Notes: generated by a model not told the origin, from the sequence alone. A DNA stretch of 64,000 nt from Tretioscincus oriximinensis (GCA_022410635.1 JAJVDF010000001.1:10335700-10399699); one strand, 5' to 3'. Shown: positions 20,395-30,765, numbered from the stretch's first letter. Made by a program: numbers and translations.

Positions 20395-21080
20395 TTAAAA
20401 CGCGACATGGAGCGAGAGAGAATTACCAGGCCTCGTTCCCCGCCTCCGCCAAGGCCGCGACGCATGAAAGGAGGCCTGTGAAGAAGCGGCGGCCTGGGAG
20501 GCCTTCGGCGGACGGACTCGCCTTTCATAGGCCGATTGCGCGGGAACAAATAAGGGAACACGGAGCGTTTCCCGCCGGCCTGACGGGCTGGCGACTGCCT
20601 GGCGCTCGGCGGACTCCTGATCCGGCCCCGAGACGTCCAGGGAGCCGGGGAGGCGAGTAAAGTTTCCGGCTATCAGCCGCTCGCGATCTGCGCAAAGGGA
20701 GAGCTTCGGTTTCAGGGCCGCCGACGCCGCACCCTGGCTTGGCACGGAGCGGCTCCTCCGACGGCGGCGGCGGCGGCACCAGGGCCAGCTTCCCCGACGC
20801 CCGGCCAGCGGGTCACTCAGGAACAAGGGAGGGAGGGAGACGGGCAGGGGAGGAGAAGAGGCGCACGAGTGAAACCCCCCCCACACACACACACACTCGT
20901 CCTCTAGCCTGCATTTCTCCGCCCGCCCGTCTGAGTGTCCCGTCGGTGGGGCGCCCTGGAAACCCACCGCTGCGCGCCATCGTCCCCCGCGAGAGGCCCC
21001 CTGGGCTGGAGGACGAACCCCCGGTGGGCAGTGGGAAGCCAGGGCAGGAGCTGCTGGTCCAGGAAAGATGGGAGGAGGAT
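20395..21080. promoter_or_regulatory. CpG island
   Basis: About 690 bp of GC-rich, CpG-dense, non-repetitive DNA, in contrast with the AT-rich surroundings. It includes (CGG)n at 20763-20776 and (CA)n at 20882-20896. In vertebrates such islands usually mark promoters, so a transcription start may lie here, in either direction. No TATA box, convincing coding exon or splice site could be assigned. A 244-codon minus-strand frame spans it but has the Pro/Arg/Ser bias expected by chance from this composition. Confidence 0.55.
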
Positions 21081-21132
21081 GAAGGGAATGGGGAAGGCAC
21101 TCAATGAAAGAGAAAGAAAACGGAGACACACA

Positions 21133-21177
21133 NNNNNNNNNNNNNNNNNNNNNNNNNNNNNNNNNNNNNNNNNNNNN
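21133..21177. other. Assembly gap (45 N)
   Basis: A run of 45 undetermined bases directly after the CpG island and a purine-rich AGAGAAAGAAAACGGAGACAC-like stretch. Confidence 1.
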
Positions 21178-21424
21178 GATCCCTTTCTGCAGAATGTGCC
21201 AAAAGAGGCAGCTCCGTTTTGCAAGGCGGCGGCCACACTTCTTTACTCCTAAACGCCTTCAGTTTATTCTCAGGGATTCTGTTTATCTGCCCACCCCACC
21301 CCCACCCCCACCCCCGACTAGTAAACACCATTCTTGGGGACTGAAGAAAGTACAGAAGGCAGTTTAAAAGTAAAGGTGTGACCACGGCCTGTACGTTTGG
21401 CATATATGGAGCAGTATAAAGGTC

Positions 21425-22092
21425 AAGGGGAATCCTCTCCTTCGAAATCAAGCTGCAGCGTCTTTGGACGTGAAGTGCAGCATTTAAGAGACATGACTGG
21501 AAGTTATAAAATCATCCATGCTTTGGAAAAGGCGAATAAACAAAACAATTACTTTCTCTGTCTCAAAAGACTAGAATCAGGGACAAGGGGAAATATTTTT
21601 TCTCCCTCCTGCTAGGGGGTCATCAGTGTGTGAAATTTATTACTAGTAGAAGAAGTAGAAGTAGAAGTAGAAGAAGAAGAAGAAGAAGAAGAAGAAGAAG
21701 AAGAAGAAGAAGAAGAAGAAGAAGAAGAAGAAGAAGAAGAAGAAGAACTTGGTTCTTATAACCCNCTTTTCTCACCTTTCAAAGGGACTCAAAGCGGCTT
21801 ACAAGGATATATTTTGCCCGAAGGCTCACATTCTATCTTCCCCACCAGGCTATAGTGATTCCCATGTATCTACTTGCAGTCAGTTGCAATTTCTTGCAAT
21901 TCATGCTTTCGAATAGCTGGGTTGGCTACAGCTACAGGCTAGTGGAAGGTGCTCACCTCTCCCCACGTCCCACACAGGGCTTCGAAACCCCATCTTCCAG
22001 GCGAGAGACGAATTCCTAAGCAACTGAGCTATCCGGGCCTAGTAGATGTGGTAATAGCAACCAACCTGGATAAATAAATTCACAGAGGCCAA
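21425..22092 (+). mobile_element. CR1 LINE fragment interrupted by a SINE
   Basis: 21425-21645 matches the CR1 ORF2 C-terminal region (TCGAAATCAAGCTGCAGCGT, GTTATAAAATCATCCATGCT, GGGGTCATCAGTGTGTGAAA). The text resumes after the SINE at 22040-22092 (GATGTGGTAATAGCAACCAA, CACAGAGGCCAAG) and again after the DNA element at about 22373 (TATCAATGGCTACTTGAACG). One CR1 was therefore hit twice. Confidence 0.7.
21644..22042 (-). mobile_element. tRNA-derived SINE (young) with long GAA tail
   Basis: Minus-strand SINE. The (TTC)n tail, seen as (GAA)n/(GTA GAA)n, is at 21646-21746, the body at 21748-22030 and the tRNA A-box reverse complement (GAGCTATCC) at about 22027. CTAGTAGA occurs at both borders (near 21641 and 22039), a probable 8 bp target duplication inside CR1. 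Confidence 0.85.
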
Positions 22093-22176
22093 GTATACTG
22101 CTCAAAACAATTAAGGGAACACTTTAACATAACAGTGTATGTTAAAGTGTTCCCTTAATTGTTTTGAGCAGTATAC
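22093..22176. mobile_element. Perfect 39 bp hairpin, Tc1-like TIR pair
   Basis: 22093-22131 and 22138-22176 are exact reverse complements with a 6 nt loop (ACAGTG). The ends TATACTGCTCAAAA and the GGGAACACT word match, from memory, the terminal inverted repeat of fish/lamprey-type Tc1 elements, with TA as target duplication. No internal sequence remains. Confidence 0.8.
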
Positions 22177-22372
22177 ACACTGTGAACTTCCATAGAAAAT
22201 TTATTTACTGTTCTACAAAGTTAAATTTCAGGAAATTAGAAAGCTTAAAGTCCAATGTCAATAAAACGTAAATAACAAATGTTAATACTGTTCAAATTGG
22301 GGACCTGCAGCATCAATACAATCCTGAGTAAGTTCAAAGTGTGTATACATTTTTTTCCGAAGCACCCTGTAT
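22171..22372. mobile_element. Mariner-like non-autonomous element
   Basis: Left TATACACACTGTGAACTT (22172-22189) is the inverted copy of AAGTTCAAAGTGTGTATA (22331-22348), with one mismatch. The right terminus continues to TTCCGAAGCACCCTGTATA. The left terminus that should mirror GCACCCTGTA is replaced by the hairpin element. The pair together sits in CR1 between TA dinucleotides. Confidence 0.6.
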
Positions 22373-22680
22373 ATCAATGGCTACTTGAACGGATGCCTAG
22401 AACAAGGATTGTTGGATGCGGTGGAAGAAATGAGCTTGTAGTCTCCCCAATCTATGGAACAAAATTCCTCTTGAAAAATGAAAAGTTTATTTCCCCTACA
22501 CTACCATTCTCTCACTTTCCAGACTCTTATTAAAATTTCTAAAGTTAAAACAGTAGGAGAAAAGCAGTGAGGTGATCTTATCATCAATTGGGGAATCCAA
22601 GTTACAGCTGACCGACTTCTAAGAAGAGCTTGTCCACCAGTCCATCAGCTGGATAGAAAGGTAGAAGATCTTCTCCAATA
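22373..22680. other. Unique or decayed CR1 sequence
   Basis: The first 30-40 bases still follow CR1. Beyond that nothing is recognised. Confidence 0.35.
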
Positions 22681-22765
22681 TTTTTTATTTATATATTTAT
22701 ACTTATACCTGGCCGTATAACAGAAGGTCTCAGGGCAGCAGAAATATAAAATTGACATATTAAAA
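22680..22765 (-). mobile_element. LINE (L2/RTE-type) 3' tail fragment
   Basis: TTTTTATTTATATATTTATA followed by GGTCTCAGGGCAGC is the inverse of the usual GCNGCCCTGAGACC...TATAAATAAATAAA LINE end. Confidence 0.45.
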
Positions 22766-23090
22766 CAGAAGAAGAAGAAGATGATGATGAAGAAGAATTG
22801 GGTTCTTATACCCCACTTTTCTCACCTATCAAAGGGACTCAAAGCGGCTTACAAGGGTATTTTGCCCAAAGACTTACATTCTATCTTCCCCACCAGGCTG
22901 TGATGGCTCTCATGTATCTACTTTCAGTCAGTTGCAATTTCTTGCAATTCATGCTTTCGAATAGCTGGGTTGGCTAGAGCTACGGGCTAGTGGAAGGTGC
23001 TCACCTCTCCCCAGTCTGACACAGGGCTTCGAAACCTGATCCCCCAGATGAGAGATGGTTTCCTTAGTGACTGAGCTATCAGTGCCTGAA
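22766..23090 (-). mobile_element. tRNA-derived SINE (young)
   Basis: (GAA/GAT)n tail at 22766-22795, GGGTTCTTATACCCCACTTT, AAAGCGGCTTACAAGG, then the tRNA head reverse complement with GAGCTATCAGTGCC at about 23077. Confidence 0.85.
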
Positions 23091-23214
23091 GGTAGGAAGA
23101 AAAATGGCATTTTGTCAACCAAAGGCCAGATTAAAGAGGTTAAAGAGGCCAGATTAAAGATATTCTAAAAGAATACAATGTTGGTGACTGACCCATCTTG
23201 AGGTGAACACTATT

Positions 23215-23870
23215 CCATAGACTTGGGTGCAACCATCAAGAAGGCCCTACCCTGGGTTCCCACTCCTTTTGCTGTTGTGAGAGGTGGTACAACCAGGAAG
23301 GCCTCCCCTGGAGATCTTAAGGCATGGGCAGGTTGATATGGGAGAAGCATTTGTGGTTGATATGGGAGAAGCATTAAAAATCCTTTACGCATTTGTGGCC
23401 CAAGTTATTTAGGACCTTATAAGTTAAAGTTCACCTTGAATTGAGCTCAGTAGTAGGTTGGCAGCCAGTGCAGCTCTTTCCAGACCGGCATGATATGTGT
23501 TCAGCTAGTCATTCTGGTCAGCAGTCTAGCTGTTGTATTCTGCCCTACTGCAGTTTCTGAACCATTTTCAAGGGTAGCCCCATATAGAGTGCATTACAAT
23601 AGTCCAATCTGGAAGTTACCAGAGCTTGGATTACTGTGGCTAAATCATCCCTGTTCAGAAGTGGCCATAACTGGTGAACCAGACATAATTGGAAGTAGGC
23701 ACTCCTGGCCACCAGCTCCTCCTGATTTTCAAATGTTAGTGAAGAATCCAGAAACATACGCAGATTTTGCAACCATCAGTTATAGGGAATTCTACCCCAT
23801 GGAGGACAATCCACCTCCCCACTTTGAAGGTTGCTGCTCCTCAACAACCAATATTATTGTCTTAAGGGGG
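23215..23870 (-). mobile_element. L2 LINE 3' region with RT C-terminal remnant
   Basis: Minus-strand frame 23772-23545 encodes LRMFLDSSLTFENQ, the core DDLATVIQALVTSRLDYCNA and LYMGLPLKMVQKLQ. This is the conserved region after the RT active site in L2-clade LINEs (VTSRLDYCN is diagnostic). The 3' continuation down to about 23215 includes the text AAGGCCCTACCCTGGGTTCC seen again at 54370. The open plus-strand frame across it is antisense and not a gene. Confidence 0.85.
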
Positions 23871-24295
23871 GATGGAGAAGATATAGAAGATGATTTACTC
23901 TTCCACCTTGTTCCAATGGTGGCCCTCCTTCCTCTACCACCAGGAAGCTGTAAGCTATCTTGCCTAAGAGGAGTGAAGGCAGCAGGCTGGGTTGCTCTGT
24001 CATACTGCTTCTATCAGTGGCTCCGTCCTTCTCCACTTCCTCCACTGCCTTGCCCTAGTGGAGAAGGAACAGCAGGCCGATTGATTCTACAATATTGCTC
24101 TCAGAGATGACTTCCTCCTCCATTGGAACTGCTACCAGAAAGCTGTGAATTATTTTCCCTGAGGGAAGCGGAAAGAAGACAGCAAGCTGCAGAGATGTTC
24201 TGGCATCTTATTTCCGGTGCCAGCCACTTCCCCTTCAATTGCCACCAAAAATCTGAACCTTATTGACCTTTCTTACTCACAACGTCTAGGAGGGC
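23870..24295. other. Unassigned stretch next to L2
   Basis: Two similar phrases about 190 bp apart (CTACCACCAGGAAGCTGTAA at 23934 and CTACCAGAAAGCTGTGAATT at 24131) suggest a tandem duplication of a GC-moderate unit. No family recognised. Confidence 0.3.
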
Positions 24296-24550
24296 ATCTT
24301 ACAACAGTAGCACCTTAGAGCCAAGTATGAAAGAGGTTGGCAGCATGAGTTTTCGTAGTTCATACATTTACTTTTAAAACTTCAGTCTTGAGGAACAAGT
24401 GTAATCTGTTTTTTTTTCTCCCTGGCTTAGTCCAGGGGAAACAAACAAACAAGCAGATTAACTTTATTTTTCAGAACTGAAGAGGGTTTGAAAGTGAATG
24501 TGAGACCAGAACCCAAGTCTACTTCTTCAGATTCGATGGAGTTCTGAATC
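24296..24550 (-). repeat. R-A repeat split by a P3 insertion
   Basis: R-A text on the minus strand runs from 24550 (CTTCAGATTCGATGG) to AAGTCTACTTCTTCAGA and continues at 24357-24296 (CATGAGTTTTCGTAGTTC). The 145 bp between is a P3 element. Confidence 0.6.
24364..24507. mobile_element. Family P3 copy inside R-A
   Basis: Outer arms CATTTACTTTTAAAACTTCA and TGAAGAGGGTTTGAAAGTGA are inverted copies. A central CCCCTGGCTTAGTCCAGGGG hairpin is present. Borders are set by the surrounding R-A repeat. Confidence 0.65.
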
Positions 24551-24965
24551 AAAATATTCACAGTTCAATATCTGAAAGGTTAGAGTTTTGATATTCACAA
24601 TCAGTATCACCATCAATGGTTGTCAGAGACCTGTAGACCTATGCAGGTAGGTGGGAACTACTGTACTAAGACCATATCTGCACTTACTATTGGAGGCACA
24701 AAGGTGCTACCAAGGCTTCATTTGTGATGTTAGCAAGCAACCCACTGTTATTGTGTTACTCCATTTTCTGGTGTGCTCATAAATAGAAGCACCATTGTTT
24801 TGAAGGGTATTCTTTTGTTTACTTCTAAAAAAACCAGATACATGAAGGGTTTTTTCCCCAATGGTGATCATGCTTTTTCAGAAGCCACTTCATCAGGCAT
24901 GCCTTATGTTAAGTCAGTATAGACTGAATTCACACACAGCAAACTAGAACAGCTCCAAAGTGACT
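24551..24965. other. Unique stretch, no gene recognised
   Basis: GTTACTCCATTTTCTGG at 24753 resembles a P2 end. No other feature. Confidence 0.3.
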
Positions 24966-24968
24966 TAG

Positions 24969-25135
24969 GCCCTTTCTGCACTAGGCTTTATTTTGAGATA
25001 TGTTTTGGAACAAGGGCAGTCACTATTCAGAACTAACCTTAACCTATATGAGGTGTGCCATAGCCTACAGTGGCATGTGGACAGTAGGCCCCTGTTCCAA
25101 GACTTACCCCAAAATAAAGCCTAGTTCAGAAAAGA
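24969..25135. mobile_element. Palindromic element, subfamily P1b
   Basis: CTTTCTGCACTAGGCTTTAT at the left matches ATAAAGCCTAGTTCAGAAAAG at the right as inverted repeat. The inner TTTTGGAACAAGGG pairs with CCCCTGTTCCAAGA. The central CCATAG...GGCATGTGGACAG is shared with P1, so the two are related. Confidence 0.7.
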
Positions 25136-25139
25136 CAAA

Positions 25140-25515
25140 AGTAATGAAGCCTGTCCTCACCCTATCCCTAATCCACTCTTTCTAACTAGAATGTTCCTGG
25201 GAGGTTCAGAGAGACTTGTGATGATCTCACCAGTGAATCACCTTTAGGACGAGTAGCATAATAAAAGATGACCAACGTTTTCGTGTGTTGCCATTGTCAA
25301 GCATTTGGTTTTCATATACCTCTCATGGGGCCATGATTACATTTTTCCAGGCTCTGGATATGACCAGTTTCTAGGCAATGTGTTGATGCCTGGCCTGCAT
25401 CTGGGCTGTGGGTGCGGGAAGCGGAGGCCTCGTTCGTTTGCATGTGAAGGTATTCATTGTTAATAGTTNTGTATGGAAACAATCCTTGTTAATAATTCCC
25501 AAATGTTTATAAAAA
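25140..25515. other. Unique stretch, possible regulatory DNA
   Basis: No repeat found. 25430-25515 is AT-rich with CATTGTTAATAG and AAATGTTTATAAA (forkhead/HNF1-like words). No evidence of a gene. Confidence 0.2.
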
Positions 25516-25519
25516 TGCT

Positions 25520-25668
25520 GCAGTCACAGACATGCTTTTAATTGATCTCCAGTCCTGAAGAACTGGATTGAAAACCAGGAAAACCAGGTTCTCCTGCCCC
25601 CGAACCTTGTTTTCAGGTCAGTTCTTCAGAACTGAAGATTGTATAAAAGTTCATGTGTGACCATAGCC
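25520..25668. mobile_element. Family P3 copy
   Basis: Left CATGCTTTTAATTGATCTCC and CAGTCCTGAAGAACTGG pair with right CAGTTCTTCAGAACTGAAG and TATAAAAGTTCATGTGTGACC. Confidence 0.7.
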
Positions 25669-25669
25669 A

Positions 25670-26360
25670 ACAGGTGTAAAAGAGTCTTCACGCAGCTCCG
25701 ATGTATTCAAGAATGTTGTTTCCAAAATCGCCTAAAGTTCTAGAATGTGTTTAGAAACTTAGAAGTGAGTCTTTTCCTATTCTTGGAAAGGGGTGGAATC
25801 TGTGTATCCCTATGCTGCGTGCCTCCCAACTAATGGAAAAAATGGGTGCAAAAGCTATATTGATGAGGGCTCGCCTGACTCATTTTCCATTTGTTCCAAA
25901 CAGAAAACAGGTTGGTGATGTACCAATCTGACAGCAACACTGAATCTGAATGAAATTCCCTCAGACTGTTGTGGCAAGTGCACAGTAATGAAATTTCCAT
26001 TATGTCTGCATTTNCAATGGTTTGCCACAGTGTGAGGCATATTGGTGGAAACCTCCCAGTGGCCAATGGCTGTCAAGAGGCAGTCCTGAGAAGGGTGGTT
26101 GTTTCCAGCCACTTTGCTTCCCATTCTGCCCTGATGTCCAATCAGACTGCAAGTTCAAGATGTGGTCGGTTCTTGGGGGTCTTCTGGGTCCAACACGAGA
26201 AATTCAAATTGCTGTCAAAAGCCAGCAGCAGAATGGTAAGAGATCTGCAGCAGTCTCCTTCGTACTGGTATTTCTGATCCTTGGGAATGCTTCTGGCTTC
26301 TCATTTCACTAATTGCTCACTGGAAACAACAGCAAAACTATATTCTTTCCTTTACACTTG
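25670..26360. other. Unique stretch, no gene recognised
   Basis: Moderate-complexity DNA. Short overlapping frames on both strands, none with a known motif. Confidence 0.35.
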
Positions 26361-26364
26361 GACT

Positions 26365-26602
26365 TGGGTCACACCTTATTTCTGACCAATGGCTGCTAGG
26401 AATAGATGTTTTCGTACTGCCTCCTACTTGGAGAGACAGGCAGCATTGCTGAAATGCCATTTTCAGGCAGCTGAGACTGGTTGAAGATTTTGCCTTCTGC
26501 TCGAAAGTGCTCTGATATAACTGGTGGGTCACTAAGTGAGGCAGAAGGCTGGACTAGATGGGTTGTGGCTCTATTTAGCAGGATGCCCTTGTGTTTTTAT
26601 GA
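26365..26602 (+). mobile_element. Diverged CR1 3' end
   Basis: GGCTGCTAGGAATAGATGTT, GAGACAGGCAGCATTGCTGA, GGTGGGTCACTAAGTGAGGC and GGACTAGATGGGTTGTGGCT in the CR1 3' UTR order. Confidence 0.65.
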
Positions 26603-26613
26603 TTACTTTCAAG

Positions 26614-26771
26614 TAGGCTGACCAGATGACCCCTTTTGGGGGGGGTGGAAACCTGGTTTTGGGGTGTCAATTTTTTTTTGCATTTTTTNAAAAAATAATT
26701 CCTCAGCAAAAACCGTGAGGCACCCCCAAATCAAGTTTTCACCCCTCCCCAAAGGGGTCATCTGGTTAGCT
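26614..26771. mobile_element. hAT-like non-autonomous element, family D4
   Basis: TAGGCTGACCAGATGACCCC at the left and GGGGTCATCTGGTTAGC at the right are inverted repeats. The inner GGTTTTGGGGTG pairs with CACCCCCAAATC-type text. Confidence 0.7.
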
Positions 26772-26774
26772 TGC

Positions 26775-27110
26775 GACCATCTGTTTTCCTTAGGAATCAG
26801 ATGACAAAGTGCCTTTTGAAAATGATTATTAAGCATTCCTTCACAGACCAGAACAGTTTAGTATTCAGACTGTCCCAGTACTCCGGGACTGGGCACTGCA
26901 AAGGCTGTGAATCCTGCATGGAGGACGACCAATGGTCTTTGGAGTCTGGAGCTGGAGGGGGAACACCAAGCTGACCATTGCAAGCCATATTTGGGCTGGG
27001 CCAGCTACTTAGCCCCTTGAGTTCTCAGTCCATAATGGATCATGTTTAGTGAGTTATTCAGTGGCTTGATGGACAAGATTTCTGAACACACAAGTCCTCT
27101 CTACATAAGA
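26775..27110. other. Unique stretch, no gene recognised
   Basis: Overlapping short frames on both strands at 26771-26988 have no recognisable domain. Confidence 0.35.
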
Positions 27111-27111
27111 T

Positions 27112-27246
27112 TGCGCATCTACTTTTAAATCTCCTTCAGTCCTGAAGACAAAGCTTAATCTGTCATCGTCCCCCAGTTTAGGACACAAAACAGCTGAATA
27201 AGGTTGTTCTCCAGGACTGAAGACGTTTTAAAAGTAGATGTGTGCT
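27112..27246. mobile_element. Family P3 copy
   Basis: GCGCATCTACTTTTAAATCT and CTTCAGTCCTGAAGAC on the left pair with CCAGGACTGAAGACG and TTTTAAAAGTAGATGTGTGC on the right. Confidence 0.7.
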
Positions 27247-27249
27247 TCA

Positions 27250-27600
27250 GGACTAAGAACAATTTTTAGTAAGTTTCCTGTATCCTCCCTTAACCTTATT
27301 CAGGGACCTTTTATTATGCGAACCTTACTATAATCACCACGGGCAGTTTGTTAGCGTATTGCACAATTAGTGTGCTATTTATTAAGTCTAATAGAAAGAA
27401 AGGCTACCTATAACATTTTATATCACATTATGGCACATCCTAGGTCATACTAGCTAGATATGTGATTCAAATAAATAATGGTAGTCTACACATATGACTC
27501 TTTTATGCTGAAATGTGCATGTAACATATACATATAAACCATATATGTATATATTGCAGGCTAAGGCAGCCTTTCTGGAGAAATGTTTCTAAAATGTAGC
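27250..27600. other. Unique AT-rich stretch
   Basis: No ORF, repeat or RNA gene recognised. Confidence 0.35.
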
Positions 27601-27900
27601 AGTGTAATTTCTCTGCTGATTTTGATTGACATGTTGTCCCTGGGATCATGTGTAATCCCTTCTTCACTCAAGCCTTTTCATAACTCATTTCTCTCTGCTA
27701 GATGGAGACTCAGATGGTTACCGAGGCAACAATGATAGCACTAAGCTATTTCTCTCTCTGCAAGGAGACCATTATTCCGCGTGCATAGACCATTTGCAAC
27801 AAAGGTCGCCACAAAGTCATCCCTAACACAGCACACGTTTATTAAACTTTTATTCTTTGTTTCCTCCTCTATCTTCGCGCAAAACATCCCCTTTCCCGAG
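27600..27900. promoter_or_regulatory. Candidate regulatory block with an RFX X-box
   Basis: Complex non-repetitive DNA holding GTTACCGAGGCAAC at 27717-27730, a perfect imperfect-palindrome X-box (GTTRCC, 2 bp, GGCAAC) as bound by RFX factors. The flanks are rich in homeodomain-like words (TTATTAAACTTTTATTC). Typical X-boxes lie within a few hundred bp of promoters of ciliary or MHC genes or in enhancers. Which applies cannot be said. Confidence 0.35.
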
Positions 27901-30765
27901 ATACTAGTTAGTGATTGAACATGGGAAGAAAGATACACCCCCATACACACGCACAACCCCCCCCCTCCCCACTATAGCAGATGACTCCTGGATTGCATGA
28001 AAACAGAAACAACAACAAGAATATCAACAGCTTGGGTCCCAGAAAGATCAATTTTACATAAGTGAGTTTTTCATCATTGATTTTGGTCCGTCTTTTGTTG
28101 TTCAGTACAACAAACAACAGAAACATGCGCACAATGCTTTTTTAAAAAAACAAACACTAAAACCATCATTGTTGACCATTGTGAAGAACAGCAGCTGGAT
28201 TAGCTCACTTAGATCCACTTACAGTATTGTCCATGTGTTCCTAGAATACCTTCGTAATTCAAGATCTCGAATGTAGTAATTATTCAAGGATTTATCCATC
28301 TGATTTTGATTGTGGAGAACATATCTTGATGTGTTAGAACAAAACAATTCAGAATCAGCCTACCAGCTTAGGTTGCGTTTGAAATGTATACACTGAGCAT
28401 GCATAATGCTATTGTTTTAGATACGCAATTCAAAATACGTCTGTAAATACTGATATATACAAAGGAAATAGAAACACCATACAATTCATCAAGATAAACT
28501 GGAGTTCAGCTGTTTTTATTCTCTGTAGTTCAGATGTTGCTTACTTATTCCACTATACTTGCATGTTCCAGAATAAAGCACTGTCTGCGTTGTTTTGTTC
28601 TAGGATATCCATATTTTGTTCCATAATATGCAACTATAGTGGAATGAATAAATTATGCAGGAATGCAGCTTTGAGATTGTGTTTTAATGGGAAGGAGTAC
28701 ATAAATATTTTAAGTCAATCAGTTTTGAAAAGGTAATAAAATGTAAGCTTAATAAAATGTAAGCTTAATGCTTAATGGAGGAATAACATCATTTGATCAC
28801 AGAACTTTATATACTTAAAAAAGAAAATGATTATTAGTAGCCATGGCATTAAAAAAAGTCAATAAGATTTAAATCCCAAGAGACAATATCATAAAAACCA
28901 AGAGGTTACAGCGCATTTGCACACAACAGGGTAAAAAACAAAATGGGGTTTAAAATTGGCATAATCCAATTGTCTATCTGTGCAGACGTACCTCCAAGAT
29001 ACACATTGAGCTGGTGGAACTGGAAAGAGGAACTCATATGAAGGACCAGGAAGCTGCTACCATGCATGTCAGTCAGCTGTGATCTGCAGTCCTGGCAGTT
29101 TGTGCTGATGTCAGAAAACATCATGGCAACGGAGCTTTTTCTGCATGGATAATGAAAGCTCTGTTGTTCCTTGGAGTGGAGGCATCCGGAAGCTCCTACA
29201 AAGCAGGTAGGGAAACCTCATGTGCACACATCCAAATATAGACGACTCAAAGAAGCAATATGAAATTAAAAAAGCAGAAAACTTTGTTCTTGTAGTCACA
29301 ACCATTCTTGGCAGTGGTAATGGTAAAAGGATCAAGGGGATGGCCAGTTTCAGCCAAAAGGCCTTTCTGAACACAGCCATGCCAGGCCTATTTGTTATTA
29401 TGGTCGTGATTTACTTAGGGGATGCTTTGTGCGTGACATTTAAATCCAAATTCAAAGTAATAGTTCTTTTCCCTTTCTGTTCTATTTCCAAATGTATGTG
29501 GAGAAGCAGACCCAAGGAATAAACACATTTTTAAAGAAATATTTTACCATATTCTGAAAACCTTGCTTGTACAACTGTTTCTCAAATAAAAAAATCAGAA
29601 CTCATGAATTATTTGCTGCTTTGGTCAAATGGGATGGGAAAGAGGTGCCTATAGCAACTTGAAGTCTGGAAACAGCTGCTATGGATGACTGACCAATCAG
29701 TGTCATAGAAAACTGGACTGGCATGAGAGACAGGCACAAAAGGTGATGGTTAGTGAGTGAGATGGGAGACTTTTGGATACTTATTTTTTAAACTGGATGT
29801 AAATGATTTCTCTTTCAAAACCCTGTGCAATTGCACCATGGGATTGCCCGTTGAATGTTCTTGGCTAAATGGGGATTCAAATGAAGGAGCTCCTATGACA
29901 GTAAGGACCAGGAGCATCAACCCTGTCCCTGAGGCTCTTTCTTTCTCTCTTTCTCTCTCCTCCTACACTTTCCCTCCTTCTCTCAAATTCCCTCAGTTTC
30001 TCAAATGACATAATTGCACATCACAAGTGATGGCAGCATTAGAGAAACAGCCAGAATTACAAAGGCAAAGCTGAAAAGGCAGCCACCAGATCTTTAACTC
30101 ATTGCTTTTTGCCAAGACATTTTAGGTGTTTTTAGGTCAGTGACCCATAGCCACAGACATCTCTGTTATGTGAAGCCTGAAATTACATGAGGATGTGTTC
30201 CTCTTTGGCTTCTGCCCAAGTGGGTTTTGCCCAGAATTGTCACCTTCTACTTCCTTGGTTCTCTGAGCTGCTGTGCAACGTTGACCATGCAGCAGCAAAG
30301 TAGAAAATCAAAATACCCAACCTACCCTTTCCACCATGTGCTTAGAACTTTCAGACATTTCCAGCAAGGCTCAAACTCTCTTTCCTAGGTTTAGTGAGAG
30401 AAGTGGCAAACCTGAATACTTGCTACTAAAAAAAGAAGCACACCTGATGGGTTAGACTTCCTAATTGCAATTGGGAGCTCCTAAAACCAGCACAAGGAAG
30501 AAATTAACATGGAAAAGGTGACATTGTAAAGGGAAGGTCTCCAAAGAAGGATCTTTGTATACAGATTTTATCTTGGAAGCCAGTGGTAGTTGAGAAGTGA
30601 CTTGAGAAGACATGTTTGAATTAGGTTTTGGAAGTCCTTGACAGCCCTGGTGCATATCACAAGAACCTCTTGAATTATTCCCCAGTTTTTAAAAAACAAA
30701 GTTTTTACATGTTTGGTTGTCTTCAAGCCCGAAAAGCAAAAGTAGCCTGGTAGAAACCTTTTGCT
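27900..30765. other. Repeat-poor stretch without recognised gene
   Basis: Nearly 3 kb of AT-rich, mostly unique DNA. There is a short tandem duplication (AATAAAATGTAAGCTTAAT-type) near 28735-28765 and a CT-rich tract at 29935-30000. Frames around 29111-29522 overlap on opposite strands, and neither matches a known protein. Confidence 0.4.

Noticed and set aside
20395..21129. 244-codon minus-strand frame across the CpG island
   Set aside because: GC-rich DNA has few stops; residue bias is Pro/Arg/Ser, several other frames are also open, and no domain is recognisable.
23490..24110. 206-codon plus-strand frame with a signal-peptide-like start
   Set aside because: Its first half is exactly antisense to the L2 LINE frame (VTSRLDYCN region), so the frame is a shadow of the retroelement.
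29111..29522. Opposing frames of 89 and 100 codons with a hydrophobic segment
   Set aside because: They overlap on opposite strands, have no splice signals or motifs I recognise, and could be chance.
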